Of a stretch of DNA of 64,000 nt, positions 1-9,526 are shown piece after piece; position 1 is the first letter of the stretch; every line of letters starts with the position of its first letter. Source of the stretch: Parvibaculum sp002684405 (lineage in GTDB: Bacteria > Pseudomonadota > Alphaproteobacteria > Parvibaculales > Parvibaculaceae); assembly GCA_965140395.1 (NCBI GenBank), contig OZ223207.1, positions 1,302,001-1,366,000 of the forward strand, given 5' to 3'. The translations under genes were made by a program, and so were the position numbers. The notes under the pieces were generated by a model. That model searched no databases. It had not been told where the DNA came from and worked only from the letters and a program-made list of their open reading frames with translations.

Positions 1-477
1 GCTCGGCTTCTTGTACCAGAAGCCGATCAGCAGATAGGAGGCAAGCCCCACGCCTTCCCAGCCGAAGAAGAGCTGCACGAAATTATCCGCCGTCACCAGC
101 ATCAGCATGGCGAAGGTGAAGAGCGACAGATAGGCGAAGAAGCGCGGCTGCTGCGGGTCGTGGCTCATATAGCCGATCGAATAGATGTGCACGAGCGCGG
201 AGACCCAGGTCACCACGACGAGCATCACCGCCGTCAGCGTATCGATGCGCAGGCGCCAATCCGCCTCGAAGGCGCCGGAATTGATCCAGGTGAGAACCTG
301 CAGGCGATAGGTCTCGCCCTGAAGCCCGACATCGACGAAGGCGAAGGCGGCCAGGATCGCGGCAATCACGATCGGCACGCAGGTAACGATCTGCGCGCCG
401 CGCGGACCGAGCCAGCGACCGAAAATCCCGGCGGTCAGGAAGCCCAGAAGCGGCAGGAAGACGATGGCTGAGAACAT
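1..477 (-). CDS. nuoL: NADH-quinone oxidoreductase subunit L (5' part)
   Basis: This is the N-terminal ~159 residues of the large antiporter-like membrane subunit of complex I, which takes part in proton pumping. The gene runs off the left edge of the window. The protein begins MFSAIVFLPLLGF and reads through hydrophobic helices, including the stretches SALVHIYSIGYMSHD and LFFGWEGVGLASYLLIGFW that are typical of NuoL/ND5. The ATG at 477 lies 7 nt after the nuoK stop, so it is cotranscribed as the twelfth visible nuo gene. nuoM and nuoN are expected just outside the window. The 3' end cannot be assessed. Confidence 0.95.
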   Translation of the reverse strand, partial: MFSAIVFLPLLGFLTAGIFGRWLGPRGAQIVTCVPIVIAAILAAFAFVDVGLQGETYRLQVLTWINSGAFEADWRLRIDTLTAVMLVVVTWVSALVHIYSIGYMSHDPQQPRFFAYLSLFTFAMLMLVTADNFVQLFFGWEGVGLASYLLIGFWYKKPS

Positions 478-484
478 TGCTTCC

Positions 485-793
485 TTACCCCTTCATCGAA
501 TTGATGTCTTCAACCGCGATGGAGCCGCGGTTGCGATAGAACACAACGAGGATCGCCAGACCGATGGCGGCCTCGGCGGCGGCGACCGTCAGAACGAAAA
601 GCGCAAAGACCTGACCGACCATATCGCCCAGAAATGTGGAGAAGGCCACGAGGTTGATATTGACGGCGAGCAGCATCAGCTCGATCGACATGAGGATGAT
701 GATGACGTTCTTCCGGTTCAGGAAGATGCCGAAAATCCCCAGCGTAAAGAGGATCGCCGCAACGGTCAGATAATGTCCGAGGCCGATAGCCAT
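485..793 (-). CDS. nuoK: NADH-quinone oxidoreductase subunit K
   Basis: Small membrane subunit of complex I (102 aa, the usual length) with three transmembrane helices. The start MAIGLGHYLTVAAILFTLG matches the family. A longer in-frame extension to 910 exists but would overlap nuoJ, and its residues are charged and unlike NuoK. Conserved Glu residues sit within helices (IELMLLAVN and AAEAAIGLA) and are expected to take part in proton translocation. It lies 43 nt downstream of nuoJ and 7 nt upstream of nuoL in the nuo operon. Confidence 0.96.
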   Translation of the reverse strand: MAIGLGHYLTVAAILFTLGIFGIFLNRKNVIIILMSIELMLLAVNINLVAFSTFLGDMVGQVFALFVLTVAAAEAAIGLAILVVFYRNRGSIAVEDINSMKG

Positions 794-836
794 GTATTTC
801 TCCTCGGCGCCATGAAGATGCGCCGCTTGTAACCCG

Positions 837-1451
837 TCAGAGCCCCTGTCCGGGATCGACTTTCTTGTTTTCGATCGCCTGATCGCGACGACGCGACACC
901 TGGCGAGCAATGTTCTGGCGCTTGGCCTTGGTGTTCTCGCGGTGGGTCAGCACGATGGCGCCAACCATTGCCACGAGAAGAACCAGACCGGCCGCCTGGA
1001 AGAGATAGACGTAGTTGGTGTAGAGGAGCTGTCCGAGCGCGCGCGTATTGTCGATCTGAGCGACGTCGGGGACGGGATGCGCCGCGACACCGGCCGCTTC
1101 CGGCGCGAAGGTCCACGCGCCGAGCACCAGGACAAGCTCGACCAGCAGGATAAAGCCGACAAGGCCGCCGATCGGCAGATATTGCAGGAAGCCCTCGCGC
1201 ATCTCGGCAATGTCGATTTCGAGCATCATCACCACAAAGAGGAAGAGCACGGCGACGGCGCCGACATAGACGACGACCAGCATCAATGCCAGGAACTCCG
1301 CCCCCATCAGCACGAAGAGCGCGGCGGCGTTGAAAAAGGCCAGGATCAGGAAGAGCACCGAATGCACGGGGTTGCGCGCGGCGATGACCATAAAGCCCGC
1401 CGCGACGGTGATCGCCGCAAAGACGTAAAACGCTATGGCGGTAACAATCAT
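837..1451 (-). CDS. nuoJ: NADH-quinone oxidoreductase subunit J
   Basis: Membrane subunit of complex I, 204 aa, with five predicted hydrophobic segments. It begins MIVTAIAFYVFAAITVAAG and contains ARNPVHSVLFLILAF and VYVGAVAVLFLFVVMML, both NuoJ/ND6 signatures. The C-terminal 30 residues are polar and Lys/Arg-rich (AKRQNIARQVSRRRD), presumably cytoplasmic. It is in the nuo operon 77 nt after nuoI and 43 nt before nuoK. The ATG at 1451 is the only sensible start. Confidence 0.96.
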   Translation of the reverse strand: MIVTAIAFYVFAAITVAAGFMVIAARNPVHSVLFLILAFFNAAALFVLMGAEFLALMLVVVYVGAVAVLFLFVVMMLEIDIAEMREGFLQYLPIGGLVGFILLVELVLVLGAWTFAPEAAGVAAHPVPDVAQIDNTRALGQLLYTNYVYLFQAAGLVLLVAMVGAIVLTHRENTKAKRQNIARQVSRRRDQAIENKKVDPGQGL

Positions 1452-1528
1452 GTCTGCCCCTTGCTCAATCCGGCCGCGTGACGCGCGCCGGCCCTTCCGT
1501 TAATTCCCCTGCCCTAATCCGGGCCCGC

Positions 1529-2020
1529 TCAGCGATACGGCGCATCGAGCGCAATGTTGCGCGCGATCTCGCGTTCCCAGCGGTCGCCATTGGCGAGGAG
1601 TTTGTCCTTGTCATACATGAGTTCCTCACGGGTCTCCGTGGCGAACTCGAAATTCGGTCCTTCGACGATAGCATCCACCGGGCAGGCCTCCTGGCAGAGA
1701 CCGCAATAGATGCATTTCGTCATGTCGATGTCGTAGCGCGTGGTGCGGCGGGTGCCGTCATTGCGGCGCGGGCCGGCCTCGATGGTGATGGCCTGTGCCG
1801 GGCAGATCGCCTCGCACAGCTTGCAGGCAATGCAGCGCTCTTCGCCGTTCGGATAACGGCGCAGCGCATGTTCGCCACGGAAGCGCGGCGACAGCGCGCC
1901 CTTTTCGAACGGATAGTTCAGCGTCGCCTTGGGCTTGAAGAAATAGCGCATGGCGAGGAAGAAGCTCGAAACGAACTCCTGGAGAAAAAGCTGCCGGGCG
2001 GATTGCATAAGCGCGGACAT
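1529..2020 (-). CDS. nuoI: NADH-quinone oxidoreductase subunit I (two [4Fe-4S])
   Basis: Ferredoxin-like peripheral-arm subunit carrying clusters N6a and N6b, which pass electrons toward NuoB. It is 163 aa long. Two complete CxxCxxCxxxCP motifs are present: C63, C66, C69, C73 (CIACKLCEAICP) and C103, C106, C109, C113 (CIYCGLCQEACP). The N-terminal amphipathic stretch (LFLQEFVSSFFLAMRYFFKPKATLNYPFEKG, in part) is typical. It sits between nuoH (40 nt) and nuoJ (77 nt). Confidence 0.97.
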   Translation of the reverse strand: MSALMQSARQLFLQEFVSSFFLAMRYFFKPKATLNYPFEKGALSPRFRGEHALRRYPNGEERCIACKLCEAICPAQAITIEAGPRRNDGTRRTTRYDIDMTKCIYCGLCQEACPVDAIVEGPNFEFATETREELMYDKDKLLANGDRWEREIARNIALDAPYR

Positions 2021-2060
2021 GGCTCAGTCCTTTCCCTTGGCGAAAACGGATGCGGCGCGA

Positions 2061-3089
2061 TCAGGCATGCGGCACCCATCCGAAAGAGACCAGCACACCG
2101 GCCGTCAGCACGACCCAGAAGAGCGAGATGGGCAGGAACACCTTCCAGCCGAGGCGCATGAGCTGGTCGTAGCGATAGCGCGGCACGAACGCCTTCACCA
2201 TCGAGAACATGAAGAAGACGAGGAACACCTTGATGAGGAACCAGACGATTCCCGGCACCAGGGTGAACGGCGCGAAGTCGGCCGGGGGCAGCCAGCCACC
2301 GAGGAAGAGAATGGTGGTCATGGCGCACATCAGCAGGATCGAGACGTACTCGCCCAGCATGAACATCATGTAGGTGGTGGAGGAATATTCCACCATGAAG
2401 CCGGCGACGAGTTCCGATTCCGCTTCCGCAAGGTCGAAGGGCGGACGGTTCGTTTCCGCCAGCGCGGAGATGAAGAAGATCACCAGCATCGGCAGATGCG
2501 GCAGCCAGTACCAGGAGAAGAGCCCCCAGGAGCCGCGCTGCGCTTCCACCACCTCGGACAGGTTCAGCGTGCCCGCCGTCATCAGCACCGTCACGAGAAC
2601 GAAGCCGATGGAGACTTCATAGGACACCATCTGCGCGGCCGAGCGAAGCGCCGACAGGAACGGATATTTAGAGTTCGACGCCCAGCCCGCCATGATGACG
2701 CCGTAAACGCCGAGCGAGGAGATGGCGAGGATGTAGAGGATGCCCACATTGATGTTGGAGATGACCCAGCCATCTGCCATCGGGATGACCGCCCAGCCCG
2801 ACAATGCGAGTACGACGGAAACCAGCGGTGCGAGCAGGAACACGCCCTTGTTCGCGCTGGAAGGAATGACCACTTCCTTGAAGACGAACTTCAACAGGTC
2901 CGCGAAGGATTGCAGCAGGCCGAAGGCGCCGACGACATTGGGACCGCGACGAAGCTGCACCGCCGCCCAGATCTTGCGGTCGGCGAGCAGCACATAGGCC
3001 GTCACCAGCAACAGCGCGACCAGAAGGGCAAGCGACTGGGCGAGAATGATCGCCAGCGGAATGCCATATGAGACAAGTATATCGGACAT
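2061..3089 (-). CDS. nuoH: NADH-quinone oxidoreductase subunit H
   Basis: Membrane subunit at the junction of the two arms of complex I, forming part of the quinone chamber. It is 342 aa from the start MSDILVSYGIPLAIILAQ. About eight hydrophobic segments are visible, along with the conserved loops DRKIWAAVQLRRGPNVVG and AETNRPPFDLAEAESELVAG that line the quinone site. The ORF stays open 21 codons further upstream to 3152, but that part overlaps nuoG and is not NuoH-like. The gene lies 17 nt after nuoG. Confidence 0.97.
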   Translation of the reverse strand: MSDILVSYGIPLAIILAQSLALLVALLLVTAYVLLADRKIWAAVQLRRGPNVVGAFGLLQSFADLLKFVFKEVVIPSSANKGVFLLAPLVSVVLALSGWAVIPMADGWVISNINVGILYILAISSLGVYGVIMAGWASNSKYPFLSALRSAAQMVSYEVSIGFVLVTVLMTAGTLNLSEVVEAQRGSWGLFSWYWLPHLPMLVIFFISALAETNRPPFDLAEAESELVAGFMVEYSSTTYMMFMLGEYVSILLMCAMTTILFLGGWLPPADFAPFTLVPGIVWFLIKVFLVFFMFSMVKAFVPRYRYDQLMRLGWKVFLPISLFWVVLTAGVLVSFGWVPHA

Positions 3090-3106
3090 ACCCCCGGTGC
3101 CTTCCC

Positions 3107-5188
3107 TTAGTCTGCTGCCGCGCTGAGTGATGCGCTCTTCTCGGCGGAGCACAGAGCCATGACACGGCTTGCCCGCGCAATCGGATTGGTCAAATAGAAG
3201 TCCTTCACCGCCGTGTCAAAGGCTGCGTCTTCAAACGCGCCCTTTTCGCCGTCCGGCAGTTCGGCCGCGGGGAACACCATGTCGGTATCCGCGAAATGCG
3301 GCGCGTCTTCTTCCATGGCGACGCGCAGCGCATCGAGATCGTCATAAGGCAGCGTCAAACCGAGCACGCCGGAAAGCGCGCGAATGATCGTCCAGTCCTC
3401 CCTCGCCTCGCCGGGCGGGAAAGAAGCGCGACGTCCGATCTGGACGCGGCCTTCGGTGTTAACCCAGGTCGCCGACTTTTCGGTGTAGGCGGCGCCCGGC
3501 AGGATGACGTCGGCGCGGTGTGCGCCCCGGTCGCCATGCGTTCCCTGATAGACGACGAAGGCGGAGCCCAGCCGGTCCATGTCGATCTCGTCGGCGGAGA
3601 GAAGCCAGACAAGGCCGATCTCGCCGGAGGACGCGCCTTCCAGAATGCCGTCGATATCGCGACCGCCCTCGCCCGGCAGGAAGCCGAGATCGAGGCCGCC
3701 GACGCGCGCCGCGGCGGTGTGGAGCACGTTGAAGCCGTTCCAGTCTTCGCGCACGGCATTGGCGGCCTTGGCAAGCGCCACGGCGGCGGCGTGCACAGCG
3801 GCGCCGTCCTTGCGCGCCAGAGCGCTCTGCCCCAGCACGATCATCGGACGTTCGGCCTTGAGGAAGGCTTCGGCAAAGTCGCCCTTGCCGTCCAGCACGT
3901 CCTGAAGCGTTGCCGGACCGGCGCCGAGATAATCATAGGGATAGGTAAGATCGGCCTGTTCGCCGATCACGCCGACACGAGCACCGTTCTGGCGCTGCGC
4001 CTTCAGAATGCGCGCATTGAGCACCGGCGATTCCAGACGCGGATTGGTGCCGACCAGCAGGATCATGTCCGCGCTGTCGATACCCGCCACGGTGGAGTTG
4101 AAAAGATAGTTGGCACGGGAAGACGCATCGATCTTCGCGCCGTCCTGACGGCAATCCATATGCGGGGAGCCGATCTTGCCCAGAAGGTCCTTCAGGGCCT
4201 TCATGCTTTCGGCACAGGCCAGATCGCCCGCGATGGCGGCTGCCTGATCGTCCTTCAGCTCACGGAGCTTGGCGGCGATGACGTCGAATGCCTCGTCCCA
4301 GGTCGCGGCGCGCAGCTTGCCGTTTTCGCGCACATAGGGCGTATCGAGACGCTGCGTCTTCAGGCCGTCCCATACGAAACGGGTCTTGTCGGAAATCCAC
4401 TCCTCATTCACCTCATCATTGAGACGCGGGAGAATGCGCATCACTTCCGATCCGCGCGCATCGACGCGGATATTGGAGCCGAGCGCGTCCATCACGTCGA
4501 TGGACTCGGTCTTGACGAGTTCCCACGGGCGCGCGGTGAAGGCGAAGGGGCGGAAGGTCAGCGCGCCGACCGGGCAGAGATCGACGACATTCGACGACAT
4601 CTCGGAGGTGAGCGCGCGGTCGAGATAGGTCGTGACTTCCATGTCCTCGCCGCGGCCGATGGCGCCGAGTTCGCCAGCGCCGGCGACTTCCGTCGTGAAG
4701 CGGATGCAGCGCGTGCACTGAATGCAGCGCGTCATCACCGTCTTCACCAGCGGGCCCATATATTTTTCTTCGACCGCGCGCTTGTTTTCATGGAAGCGCG
4801 ACCCGTCCACGCCATAGGCCATGGACTGGTCCTGCAGGTCGCATTCGCCGCCCTGATCGCAGATCGGGCAGTCGAGCGGATGGTTGATGAGCAGAAACTC
4901 CATCACGCCTTCGCGGGCGCGTTTCACCATTTCGGTGTTGGTGAAGAGTTCCGGCGGCTGACCTTCCGGGCCGGGCCGCAGGTCGCGCACATTCTGCGCG
5001 CAGGATGCGACGGGCTTGGGCGGTCCGCCCTTCACCTCGATGAGGCACATACGGCAATTGCCGGCAATAGACAGACGCTCGTGATAGCAGAAGCGCGGAA
5101 TTTCCTTGCCTGCCGCTTCGCATGCCTGAAGCAGCGTCAGCTCCGGCGCAACATCGATTTCTTCACCGTCGACCTTGATGATGGTCAT
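3107..5188 (-). CDS. nuoG: NADH-quinone oxidoreductase subunit G
   Basis: Largest peripheral subunit of complex I (693 aa from MTIIKVDGEEID). The N-terminal ferredoxin domain binds [2Fe-2S] N1b through C34, C45, C48 and C63. The His-Cys motif region (HPLDCPICDQGGECDLQD) binds N5, and CIQCTRCIRF with a later CPVG binds N4. The C-terminal molybdopterin-oxidoreductase-like domain is structural in this family. An in-frame extension to 5257 overlaps nuoF and is rejected. It follows nuoF by 4 nt and precedes nuoH by 17 nt. Confidence 0.97.
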   Translation of the reverse strand: MTIIKVDGEEIDVAPELTLLQACEAAGKEIPRFCYHERLSIAGNCRMCLIEVKGGPPKPVASCAQNVRDLRPGPEGQPPELFTNTEMVKRAREGVMEFLLINHPLDCPICDQGGECDLQDQSMAYGVDGSRFHENKRAVEEKYMGPLVKTVMTRCIQCTRCIRFTTEVAGAGELGAIGRGEDMEVTTYLDRALTSEMSSNVVDLCPVGALTFRPFAFTARPWELVKTESIDVMDALGSNIRVDARGSEVMRILPRLNDEVNEEWISDKTRFVWDGLKTQRLDTPYVRENGKLRAATWDEAFDVIAAKLRELKDDQAAAIAGDLACAESMKALKDLLGKIGSPHMDCRQDGAKIDASSRANYLFNSTVAGIDSADMILLVGTNPRLESPVLNARILKAQRQNGARVGVIGEQADLTYPYDYLGAGPATLQDVLDGKGDFAEAFLKAERPMIVLGQSALARKDGAAVHAAAVALAKAANAVREDWNGFNVLHTAAARVGGLDLGFLPGEGGRDIDGILEGASSGEIGLVWLLSADEIDMDRLGSAFVVYQGTHGDRGAHRADVILPGAAYTEKSATWVNTEGRVQIGRRASFPPGEAREDWTIIRALSGVLGLTLPYDDLDALRVAMEEDAPHFADTDMVFPAAELPDGEKGAFEDAAFDTAVKDFYLTNPIARASRVMALCSAEKSASLSAAAD

Positions 5189-5192
5189 GCGC

Positions 5193-6485
5193 TTACTCCG
5201 CCGCCACTTGAGCCGCACCGCCGCGTTTGGCCGCGATGCGCTCTTCAATCGTTCCACGGAAATGCCGGATCAGACCCTGGACCGGCCATGCCGCCGCATC
5301 GCCCAGAGCGCAGATGGTGTGGCCTTCGACACGCTTCGTCACATCGAGCAGCATGTCGATTTCCGCAGGCTCCGCTTCACCCGCCACCAGACGTTCCATC
5401 ACGCGCCACATCCAGCCCGTGCCTTCGCGGCAGGGCGTGCACTGACCGCAGCTCTCGTGCTTGTAGAAATAGGAAAGACGCGCGATCGCCTTGATGATGT
5501 CGGTGGATTTGTCCATCACGATCACCGCGGCGGTGCCAAGACCCGACTGAACCGCCTTCAGCGAGTCGAAATCCATCAGCACGTCGTCGCAAACCGTTTT
5601 CGGCAGGAGCGGCACGGAAGACCCGCCGGGGATGACCGCCAGCAGATTGTCCCAGCCGCCGCGCACGCCGCCGGCATGCTTTTCGAGCAGCTCGCGAAGC
5701 GGGATCCCCATCTCCTCTTCCACATTGCACGGCTTGTTCACATGGCCGGAAATGCAGAAGAGCTTGGTGCCCGCATTGTTCGGTCGGCCCAGCCCGGAAA
5801 ACCACGACGCGCCGCGCCGCAGAATGGTGGGCGCAACCGCGATCGATTCCACATTGTTCACCGTGGTCGGCGCACCATAGAGACCGACATTGGCCGGGAA
5901 AGGCGGCTTGAGGCGGGGCATACCCTTCTTGCCTTCAAGGCTTTCGAGCAGCGCCGTTTCCTCGCCGCAGATATACGCGCCCGCGCCGTGATGGACGTAA
6001 AGATCGAAGTCCCAGCCGGAGCCCGCCGCGTTCTTGCCGATGAGGCCCGCCTCATAGGCCTGATCGACGGCGGCCTGAAGCTGCTCGCGCTCACGGATGA
6101 ATTCGCCGCGCACATAGATGTAACAAGCATGCGCGCCCATGGCGAAGCTGGCGATGAGGCAGCCTTCGATGAGCTTGTGCGGATCGTGACGCATGATGTC
6201 GCGATCCTTGCAGGTGCCGGGCTCGGATTCGTCGGCATTGACGACGAGGTAATGCGGACGTCCGTCGGATTCCTTGGGCATGAAAGACCATTTCATGCCG
6301 GTCGGGAAACCCGCGCCGCCACGACCGCGCAGACCCGAATTCTTCATCTCGTCGATGATCCAGTCGCGGCCCTTGGCGAGGATCGCCGCCGTGCCGTCCC
6401 AATCGCCGCGGCGCTTTGCGCCTTCAAGGCCCCAATCGTCGAAGCCATAGAGATTGGTAAAGATACGATCCTTGTCTTCCAGCAT
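5193..6485 (-). CDS. nuoF: NADH-quinone oxidoreductase subunit F (NADH/FMN site)
   Basis: Complex I subunit that binds NADH, FMN and [4Fe-4S] cluster N3 and is the electron entry point. It is 430 aa from the ATG at 6485 (MLEDKDRIFTNLYGF). A GTG directly before it at 6488 is a possible alternative start. Key motifs are the FMN loop GLRGRGGAGFPTGMKW near residues 51-66, the glycine-rich GAGAYICGEETALLES, and the cluster motif ESCGQCTPCREG with the distal Cys in HTICALGD. The start overlaps the nuoE stop as TGATG, suggesting translational coupling. Confidence 0.97.
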   Translation of the reverse strand: MLEDKDRIFTNLYGFDDWGLEGAKRRGDWDGTAAILAKGRDWIIDEMKNSGLRGRGGAGFPTGMKWSFMPKESDGRPHYLVVNADESEPGTCKDRDIMRHDPHKLIEGCLIASFAMGAHACYIYVRGEFIREREQLQAAVDQAYEAGLIGKNAAGSGWDFDLYVHHGAGAYICGEETALLESLEGKKGMPRLKPPFPANVGLYGAPTTVNNVESIAVAPTILRRGASWFSGLGRPNNAGTKLFCISGHVNKPCNVEEEMGIPLRELLEKHAGGVRGGWDNLLAVIPGGSSVPLLPKTVCDDVLMDFDSLKAVQSGLGTAAVIVMDKSTDIIKAIARLSYFYKHESCGQCTPCREGTGWMWRVMERLVAGEAEPAEIDMLLDVTKRVEGHTICALGDAAAWPVQGLIRHFRGTIEERIAAKRGGAAQVAAE

Positions 6486-7105
6486 CACTCACCCCCCGCC
6501 TTGCCGGCGGACATGGAGTCCTTCAGCGTGGTCGGCCCGTCTTCCGGCTCGGAAGAGCGGCGGCCGTTTTGCGGCCCCGGCTTCACATCCTTGCCCGAAC
6601 GCAGCTCGGAAAGGATCCGCTCGAATTTCTCCGAGTCGAGATCCTCATAAAAATCGTCATTGATCTGCACCATGGGCGCATTCACGCAGGCGCCGAGGCA
6701 TTCGACCTCGAGCCAGGAGAGCTTGCCGTCTTCGGACACCTCGCCCTCTTCGCCGATATGCTTGCGGCAGACTTCTTTCAAATCGTCCGCGCCGCGCAGC
6801 CAGCACGGCGTGGTGCCGCAAAGCTGCACGAAATGCTCGCCGACCGGCGACAGGTTGAACATGGTGTAGAAGGTCGCCACTTCGAGCGCCCTGATGTAAT
6901 CCATGCCCAGCAGATCGGCGACATAGCGGATCGCCGGTTCCGGCAGCCAGCCATGCTGCTTCTGAGCCTGCCAGAGCAACGAGATGATCGCGGAGGCCTG
7001 TTTGCCGTCCGGGTATTTCGCCATCTGGGTTTTGGCCCAGTCGAGATTTTCGGGCGTGAACTCGAAGCTCTCGGGCTGATTGGGGTCCAACCTGCGAACG
7101 CTCAT
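6485..7105 (-). CDS. nuoE: NADH-quinone oxidoreductase subunit E
   Basis: Thioredoxin-fold subunit carrying the [2Fe-2S] cluster N1a next to NuoF. It is 206 aa. The four ligands are C96 and C101 (LCGTTPCWLRGA) and C136 and C140 (ECLGACVNAP). A polar C-terminal tail of about 45 residues (GPQNGRRSSEPEDGPTTLKD) lies beyond the conserved fold. The start overlaps the nuoD stop by 4 nt and the stop overlaps the nuoF start by 1 nt. Confidence 0.97.
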   Translation of the reverse strand: MSVRRLDPNQPESFEFTPENLDWAKTQMAKYPDGKQASAIISLLWQAQKQHGWLPEPAIRYVADLLGMDYIRALEVATFYTMFNLSPVGEHFVQLCGTTPCWLRGADDLKEVCRKHIGEEGEVSEDGKLSWLEVECLGACVNAPMVQINDDFYEDLDSEKFERILSELRSGKDVKPGPQNGRRSSEPEDGPTTLKDSMSAGKAGGE

Positions 7106-8280
7106 CGGTCCACCTCACCAAACACGATATCGAGAGAGCCGAGGATCGCCGACACATCCGCCAGCATGTGGCCCTTGCAGAGATAATCCATCGCCTGAAG
7201 ATGGGCGTATCCCGGCGCGCGGATCTTGCACTTGTAGGGACGGTTCGTGCCGTCGGCGACGAGGAAGACGCCGAACTCGCCCTTGGGTGCTTCCACCGCG
7301 GCATACACTTCGCCAGCGGGCACGTGATAGCCCTCGGTATAAAGCTTGAAGTGATGGATGAGCGCTTCCATGGAGCGCTTCATATCCTTGCGCGACGGAG
7401 CCGTCACCTTGTGGTCGGTATTGTGGACCGGACCGCCCGGCATCATTTCGATGCACTGCTTCATGATCTTGATCGACTGGCGCATCTCTTCCATGCGGAT
7501 GAGATAACGGTCGTAGCAGTCGCCGTTCTTGCCGACCGGAATGTCGAAGTCGAGTTCGGAATAGACTTCATAGGGCTGAGAGCGGCGCAGATCCCAGGCC
7601 ATGCCCGAGCCGCGCACCATGACGCCGGAGAAGCCCCAGTCCAGAGCATCCTGCTGCGAGACGACACCGATATCGACATTGCGCTGCATGAAGATGCGGT
7701 TGCCTGTCAGCAGGCCTTCCAGATCGTCCAGCACCTGAAGGCAGGGATCGCAGAAATTATAGATGTCTTCCAGAAGCTCCGGCGGCAGGTCCTTCGCCAC
7801 ACCACCCGTACGGAAATAGTCGGCATGCATGCGGGCGCCGGATGCGCGCTCATAGAAAATCATGAGCTTTTCGCGTTCCTCGAAGCCCCAGAGCGGCGGC
7901 GTCAGTGCGCCAACGTCCAGCGCCTGCGTCGTCACGTTCAGCATGTGCGACAGGATACGGCCGATCTCGGAATACAGCACACGGATGAACTGACCCCGGC
8001 GCGGTACCTCGATGTCGAGCAGCTTTTCGATGGCCAAGCAGTAGGCATGCTCCTGGTTCATCGGCGCCACATAGTCGAGGCGGTCGAAATAGGCGTTGGC
8101 CTGGAGGTAGGTCTTGTATTCGATCAGCTTTTCGGTGCCGCGATGCAGGAGGCCGATATGCGGGTCCACGCGCTCGACGACTTCGCCGTCCAGTTCCAGC
8201 ACCAGGCGCAACACGCCATGGGCCGCCGGGTGCTGCGGGCCGAAGTTCAGATGAAAATTCTGGAGCTGCTGTTCTGCCAT
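7102..8280 (-). CDS. nuoD: NADH-quinone oxidoreductase subunit D
   Basis: 49-kDa peripheral subunit of complex I, related to hydrogenase large subunits. With NuoB it forms the quinone-reduction site. It is 392 aa from MAEQQLQNFHLNFGPQHPAAHG. The N-terminal FGPQHPAAHGVLRL loop and the internal GLLHRGTEKLIEYKT are hallmark motifs. nuoC and nuoD are separate genes here, 1 nt apart. The C-terminus overlaps nuoE by 4 nt. Confidence 0.97.
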   Translation of the reverse strand: MAEQQLQNFHLNFGPQHPAAHGVLRLVLELDGEVVERVDPHIGLLHRGTEKLIEYKTYLQANAYFDRLDYVAPMNQEHAYCLAIEKLLDIEVPRRGQFIRVLYSEIGRILSHMLNVTTQALDVGALTPPLWGFEEREKLMIFYERASGARMHADYFRTGGVAKDLPPELLEDIYNFCDPCLQVLDDLEGLLTGNRIFMQRNVDIGVVSQQDALDWGFSGVMVRGSGMAWDLRRSQPYEVYSELDFDIPVGKNGDCYDRYLIRMEEMRQSIKIMKQCIEMMPGGPVHNTDHKVTAPSRKDMKRSMEALIHHFKLYTEGYHVPAGEVYAAVEAPKGEFGVFLVADGTNRPYKCKIRAPGYAHLQAMDYLCKGHMLADVSAILGSLDIVFGEVDR

Positions 8281-8281
8281 C

Positions 8282-8884
8282 TTACTTCTCCGCCTTCTCA
8301 TCGCCCGGGAGCAGATATTCGGCCCCTTCCCACGGGCTCATGAAGTCGAAGCTGCGGAATTCCTGATTGAGCTTGACCGGTTCGTAGACGACGCGCTTCT
8401 GGTCGTCGTCATAGCGCACCTCGACATACCCTGTGAGCGGGAAGTCCTTGCGCAGCGGATACCCGTTGAAACCGTAATCCGTGAGGATGCGGCGCAGGTC
8501 CGGATGATCGGAGAAGAGAACGCCATACATGTCGAAGACTTCGCGCTCGAACCAATTGGCCGCCGGGTAGATGGAGATGGCGCTCGGCACGGCCGTATCT
8601 TCGTCGGTCTCGAGTTTCACGCGGACGCGCTGATTCTGATGCATGGAAAGCAGGTGATAGACGACATCGAAGCGCCGCGCGCGCGCGGGATAGTCCACCG
8701 CGGTAATATCGATCAGCGTCGCGAAGCGGCAAGCCGGATCGTCGCGCAGAAACTTCAGAACCGACACGATGTGCTGAGCCTGCACATTGATCGTCAGTTC
8801 GCCATAGGCCACCTGCATGCCGAGCGCGGCATCCGGCAACGCGCCGACGATATGCTCGCCCAGATCAGTGAGACTTTCGTCCAT
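8282..8884 (-). CDS. nuoC: NADH-quinone oxidoreductase subunit C
   Basis: 30-kDa peripheral-arm subunit with no cofactor, 200 aa, that packs on NuoD. The signature ERE(V)FDMYGVLFSDHPDLRRIL is present (EREVFDMYGVLFSDHPDLRR). It ends EYLLPGDEKAEK. It sits 63 nt after nuoB and 1 nt before nuoD. Confidence 0.96.
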   Translation of the reverse strand: MDESLTDLGEHIVGALPDAALGMQVAYGELTINVQAQHIVSVLKFLRDDPACRFATLIDITAVDYPARARRFDVVYHLLSMHQNQRVRVKLETDEDTAVPSAISIYPAANWFEREVFDMYGVLFSDHPDLRRILTDYGFNGYPLRKDFPLTGYVEVRYDDDQKRVVYEPVKLNQEFRSFDFMSPWEGAEYLLPGDEKAEK

Positions 8885-8947
8885 CGGTCAGATCCCGAAC
8901 TCGTTAGGCAGTGGCCGCGCAGAGATGCGCAACCGGAATGAGAAAAC

Positions 8948-9526
8948 TCAGCGGTCGATCGTGCCCGTCCGCCGTATCTTCTTCTGAAGAGCAAGAATTC
9001 CGTAGAGGAGCGCCTCGGCAGTCGGCGGGCACCCCGGCACATAGACATCGACCGGCACCACGCGGTCGCAGCCTCGTACCACGGAATAGGAATAATGGTA
9101 ATAGCCGCCGCCATTGGCGCAGGAACCCATGGAGATGACGTAACGCGGCTCCGGCATCTGGTCGTAAACCTTGCGAAGCGCAGGCGCCATCTTGTTGGTC
9201 AGCGTGCCGGCGACGATCATCACGTCGGACTGGCGGGGGCTTGCGCGCGGCGCGACACCGAAACGCTCGACGTCATAGCGCGGCATGGAGGTCTGCATCA
9301 TCTCCACCGCGCAGCAGGCCAGACCGAAGGTCATCCACATCAGCGAGCCAGTGCGCGACCAGTTGATCAGGTCTTCCACCGTGGTGAGGACGAAGCCCTT
9401 GTCGGCCAGCTGGTTCGACATCTTCTCCAGGCTGCCGCGATCTTCCGGCCAGGGCGCCTGCCCTTCGACCGCGCTTACCACACCGGGATTGTTGGCAATT
9501 ACCTTGTCGGGGTTCTCAGTACTCAT
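8948..9526 (-). CDS. nuoB: NADH-quinone oxidoreductase subunit B (cluster N2)
   Basis: Peripheral-arm subunit that holds the terminal [4Fe-4S] cluster N2, which reduces quinone. It is 192 aa from MSTENPDKVIANN. Cluster ligands are the tandem Cys pair C71-C72 (GLACCAVEMMQ), C136 (SMGSCANGGG) and C166 (VPGCPPTAEAL). The ATG at 9526 overlaps the nuoA stop by 4 nt (ATGA), which favours it over the ATG nine codons upstream. Confidence 0.97.
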   Translation of the reverse strand: MSTENPDKVIANNPGVVSAVEGQAPWPEDRGSLEKMSNQLADKGFVLTTVEDLINWSRTGSLMWMTFGLACCAVEMMQTSMPRYDVERFGVAPRASPRQSDVMIVAGTLTNKMAPALRKVYDQMPEPRYVISMGSCANGGGYYHYSYSVVRGCDRVVPVDVYVPGCPPTAEALLYGILALQKKIRRTGTIDR